From NCBI GenBank assembly GCA_963923455.1, contig CAWULT010000189.1, forward strand, positions 1 to 6,038: 6,038 nucleotides of DNA, given 5' to 3'. Below are positions 5,169-6,038 of the stretch, piece after piece. The DNA comes from CAWULT01 sp963923455 (GTDB lineage Bacteria; Acidobacteriota; Vicinamibacteria; Vicinamibacterales; UBA2999). A program made the translations under genes and the position numbers. The notes beneath the pieces are model-generated. The model worked only from the letters and a program-made list of their open reading frames with translations, did not search any database and was not told where the DNA came from. Each line of letters begins with the position of its first letter. Within the stretch, counting starts at the first letter, position 1.

Positions 5169-6038
5169 ATGTCTTCCGCGTCCACCCCTGCGTCCCCGGT
5201 GCGCCGGCACCTGCCCGGCACGGACCTCCAGGTGTTCCCGCTGTGCCTGGGCAGCAACGTCTTCGGCTGGACGGCCGACGAGGCCGAGTCGTTCGCCGTG
5301 CTCGACGCCTATGCCGCGGCGGGTGGCAATTTCGTCGACACCGCCGACGTCTACTCCTCGTGGGTGCCTGGGCACGCCGGCGGCGAGTCCGAGCGCATCA
5401 TCGGAAAGTGGATGGCCTCGCGGCGCCCGCGCGACATCGTCGTGGCCACCAAGGTGGGGATGCTGTCGGGGCTCGAGGGGTTGGCGGCCGGCACGATCCG
5501 GAAGGCCGCCGATGCCTCGCTGGCGCGCCTCGGCGTCGAGCGCATCGACCTCTACTACGCCCACAGGGACGATCCGAAGACGCCGATCGAGGAGACGCTG
5601 CGGGCCTTCGACGGACTGGTGCGCGCGGGCAAGGTCCGCTACGTGGCGGCCTCCAACTACACCGCGCCGCGGCTGGCGGAGGCGCTCGCCGTCTCGGCGC
5701 GCGAGGGCCTCGTGCGCTTCGTGGCGCTGCAGCCGCACTACAACCTGATGCACCGCGGGGAGTTCGAGGGCGACCTGGCCGCGACGTGCAGCCGGCACGA
5801 GCTGGGCTGCGTGCCGTACTTCGGCCTGGCGAAGGGCTTTCTGACCGGCAAGTACCGGCCGGGGGCGGCCGTGGCGAGTGCGCGCGCCGACTCGGCCCGT
5901 GCCTATCTCGACGACCGCGGCTCGCGCGTGCTGCGCGTGCTCGACGAGCTCGCCGCCGTGCATCGCACCACCGTGGCCGCCGTCGCGCTGGCGTGGCTGG
6001 CGGCGCAGCCGGCCGTCGTGTCGCCGATTGCCAGCGCG
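5169..6038 (+). CDS. Aldo/keto reductase, 3'-truncated by the window edge
   Basis: The first 290 residues of an NADPH-type aldo/keto reductase (TIM barrel, cytosolic), a family that usually reaches 310-340 residues; no stop occurs before the right edge. The catalytic tetrad is complete: D57 and Y62 in NFVDTADVYS, K95 in VVATKVG and H132 in LYYAHRDDP. Other family strings are ERIIGKWM (75-82), GKVRYVAASNY, FVALQPHYNLMHR and YFGLAKGFLTGKYRP. The last is typical of the Tas/YajO/IolS-like branch, which reduces or oxidises diverse aldehydes and sugars. The ATG at 5169 lies 10 bp after the stop of the fusion gene, with no good ribosome-binding site, so co-transcription is likely. Its substrate cannot be predicted. 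It may be a general aldehyde reductase at the border of the C1 cluster rather than part of the cofactor pathway. Confidence 0.93.
   Translation, partial: MSSASTPASPVRRHLPGTDLQVFPLCLGSNVFGWTADEAESFAVLDAYAAAGGNFVDTADVYSSWVPGHAGGESERIIGKWMASRRPRDIVVATKVGMLSGLEGLAAGTIRKAADASLARLGVERIDLYYAHRDDPKTPIEETLRAFDGLVRAGKVRYVAASNYTAPRLAEALAVSAREGLVRFVALQPHYNLMHRGEFEGDLAATCSRHELGCVPYFGLAKGFLTGKYRPGAAVASARADSARAYLDDRGSRVLRVLDELAAVHRTTVAAVALAWLAAQPAVVSPIASA

Noticed and set aside
4304..5963. Two minus-strand open frames of 317 and 318 codons (4304-5257 and 5007-5963) opposite the fusion and reductase genes
   Set aside because: Antisense shadows; the plus-strand proteins have complete conserved motifs while these have none.
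1..6038. CRISPR arrays, tRNA or rRNA genes, insertion sequences, prophage or toxin-antitoxin genes
   Set aside because: No regularly spaced repeats, tRNA-like or rRNA-like sequence, transposase or mobile-element termini were seen; the window is almost fully occupied by metabolic genes.

Overview
The window is a compact, strongly GC-rich piece of bacterial chromosome; third codon positions are almost all G or C. It carries genes for the tetrahydromethanopterin (H4MPT) and methanofuran (MFR) dependent C1 pathway, the formaldehyde oxidation/detoxification route of methylotrophs, planctomycetes and several soil lineages. Tight gene packing, ATGA overlaps and the mixture of 'archaeal-type' C1 enzymes with an ordinary bacterial aldo/keto reductase point to a bacterium. 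Composition and protein style suggest an uncultivated-type soil lineage such as Acidobacteriota (Vicinamibacteria-like) or a similar high-GC phylum. That placement is a guess, because no rRNA or taxonomic marker is present.

Left block, plus strand: the C-terminal three quarters of mch (methenyl-H4MPT cyclohydrolase) runs in from the left edge. It is followed after 41 bp by a RimK-type ATP-grasp ligase and then, overlapping by ATGA, by a CitG-type triphosphoribosyl-dephospho-CoA synthase homologue. The latter two look like a cofactor-building pair: one would add glutamate and the other a ribose-phosphate group.

Middle: a 72-bp convergent gap containing short nested inverted repeats separates this block from a minus-strand HisA/HisF-like TIM barrel. 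That protein belongs to the HisA-related group that travels with H4MPT genes rather than with histidine genes. Its start codon faces, across only 28 bp, the start of the next plus-strand gene.

Right block, plus strand: a 566-residue two-domain protein. Its N-terminal half resembles the hydantoinase/ASKHA-type 'H4MPT-linked C1 transfer' family (MfnF-like). Its C-terminal half is an amino-acid-kinase domain (MfnE-like). In methanogens MfnE makes the furan diphosphate that MfnF condenses with the tyramine part, so two consecutive steps of methanofuran synthesis appear to be fused into one polypeptide. Ten bases after its stop comes an aldo/keto reductase that runs off the right edge.

Taken together, the window holds one pathway enzyme (Mch) and at least four cofactor-biosynthesis candidates. 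The most notable items are the MfnF-MfnE fusion and the two family members (CitG-like, HisA-like) whose exact step in H4MPT or methanofuran biosynthesis is not settled to my knowledge. Other genes of the system (fhcABCD, fae, mtdB, mptG, mfnB and so on) are not in the window and would be expected nearby or elsewhere in the genome.
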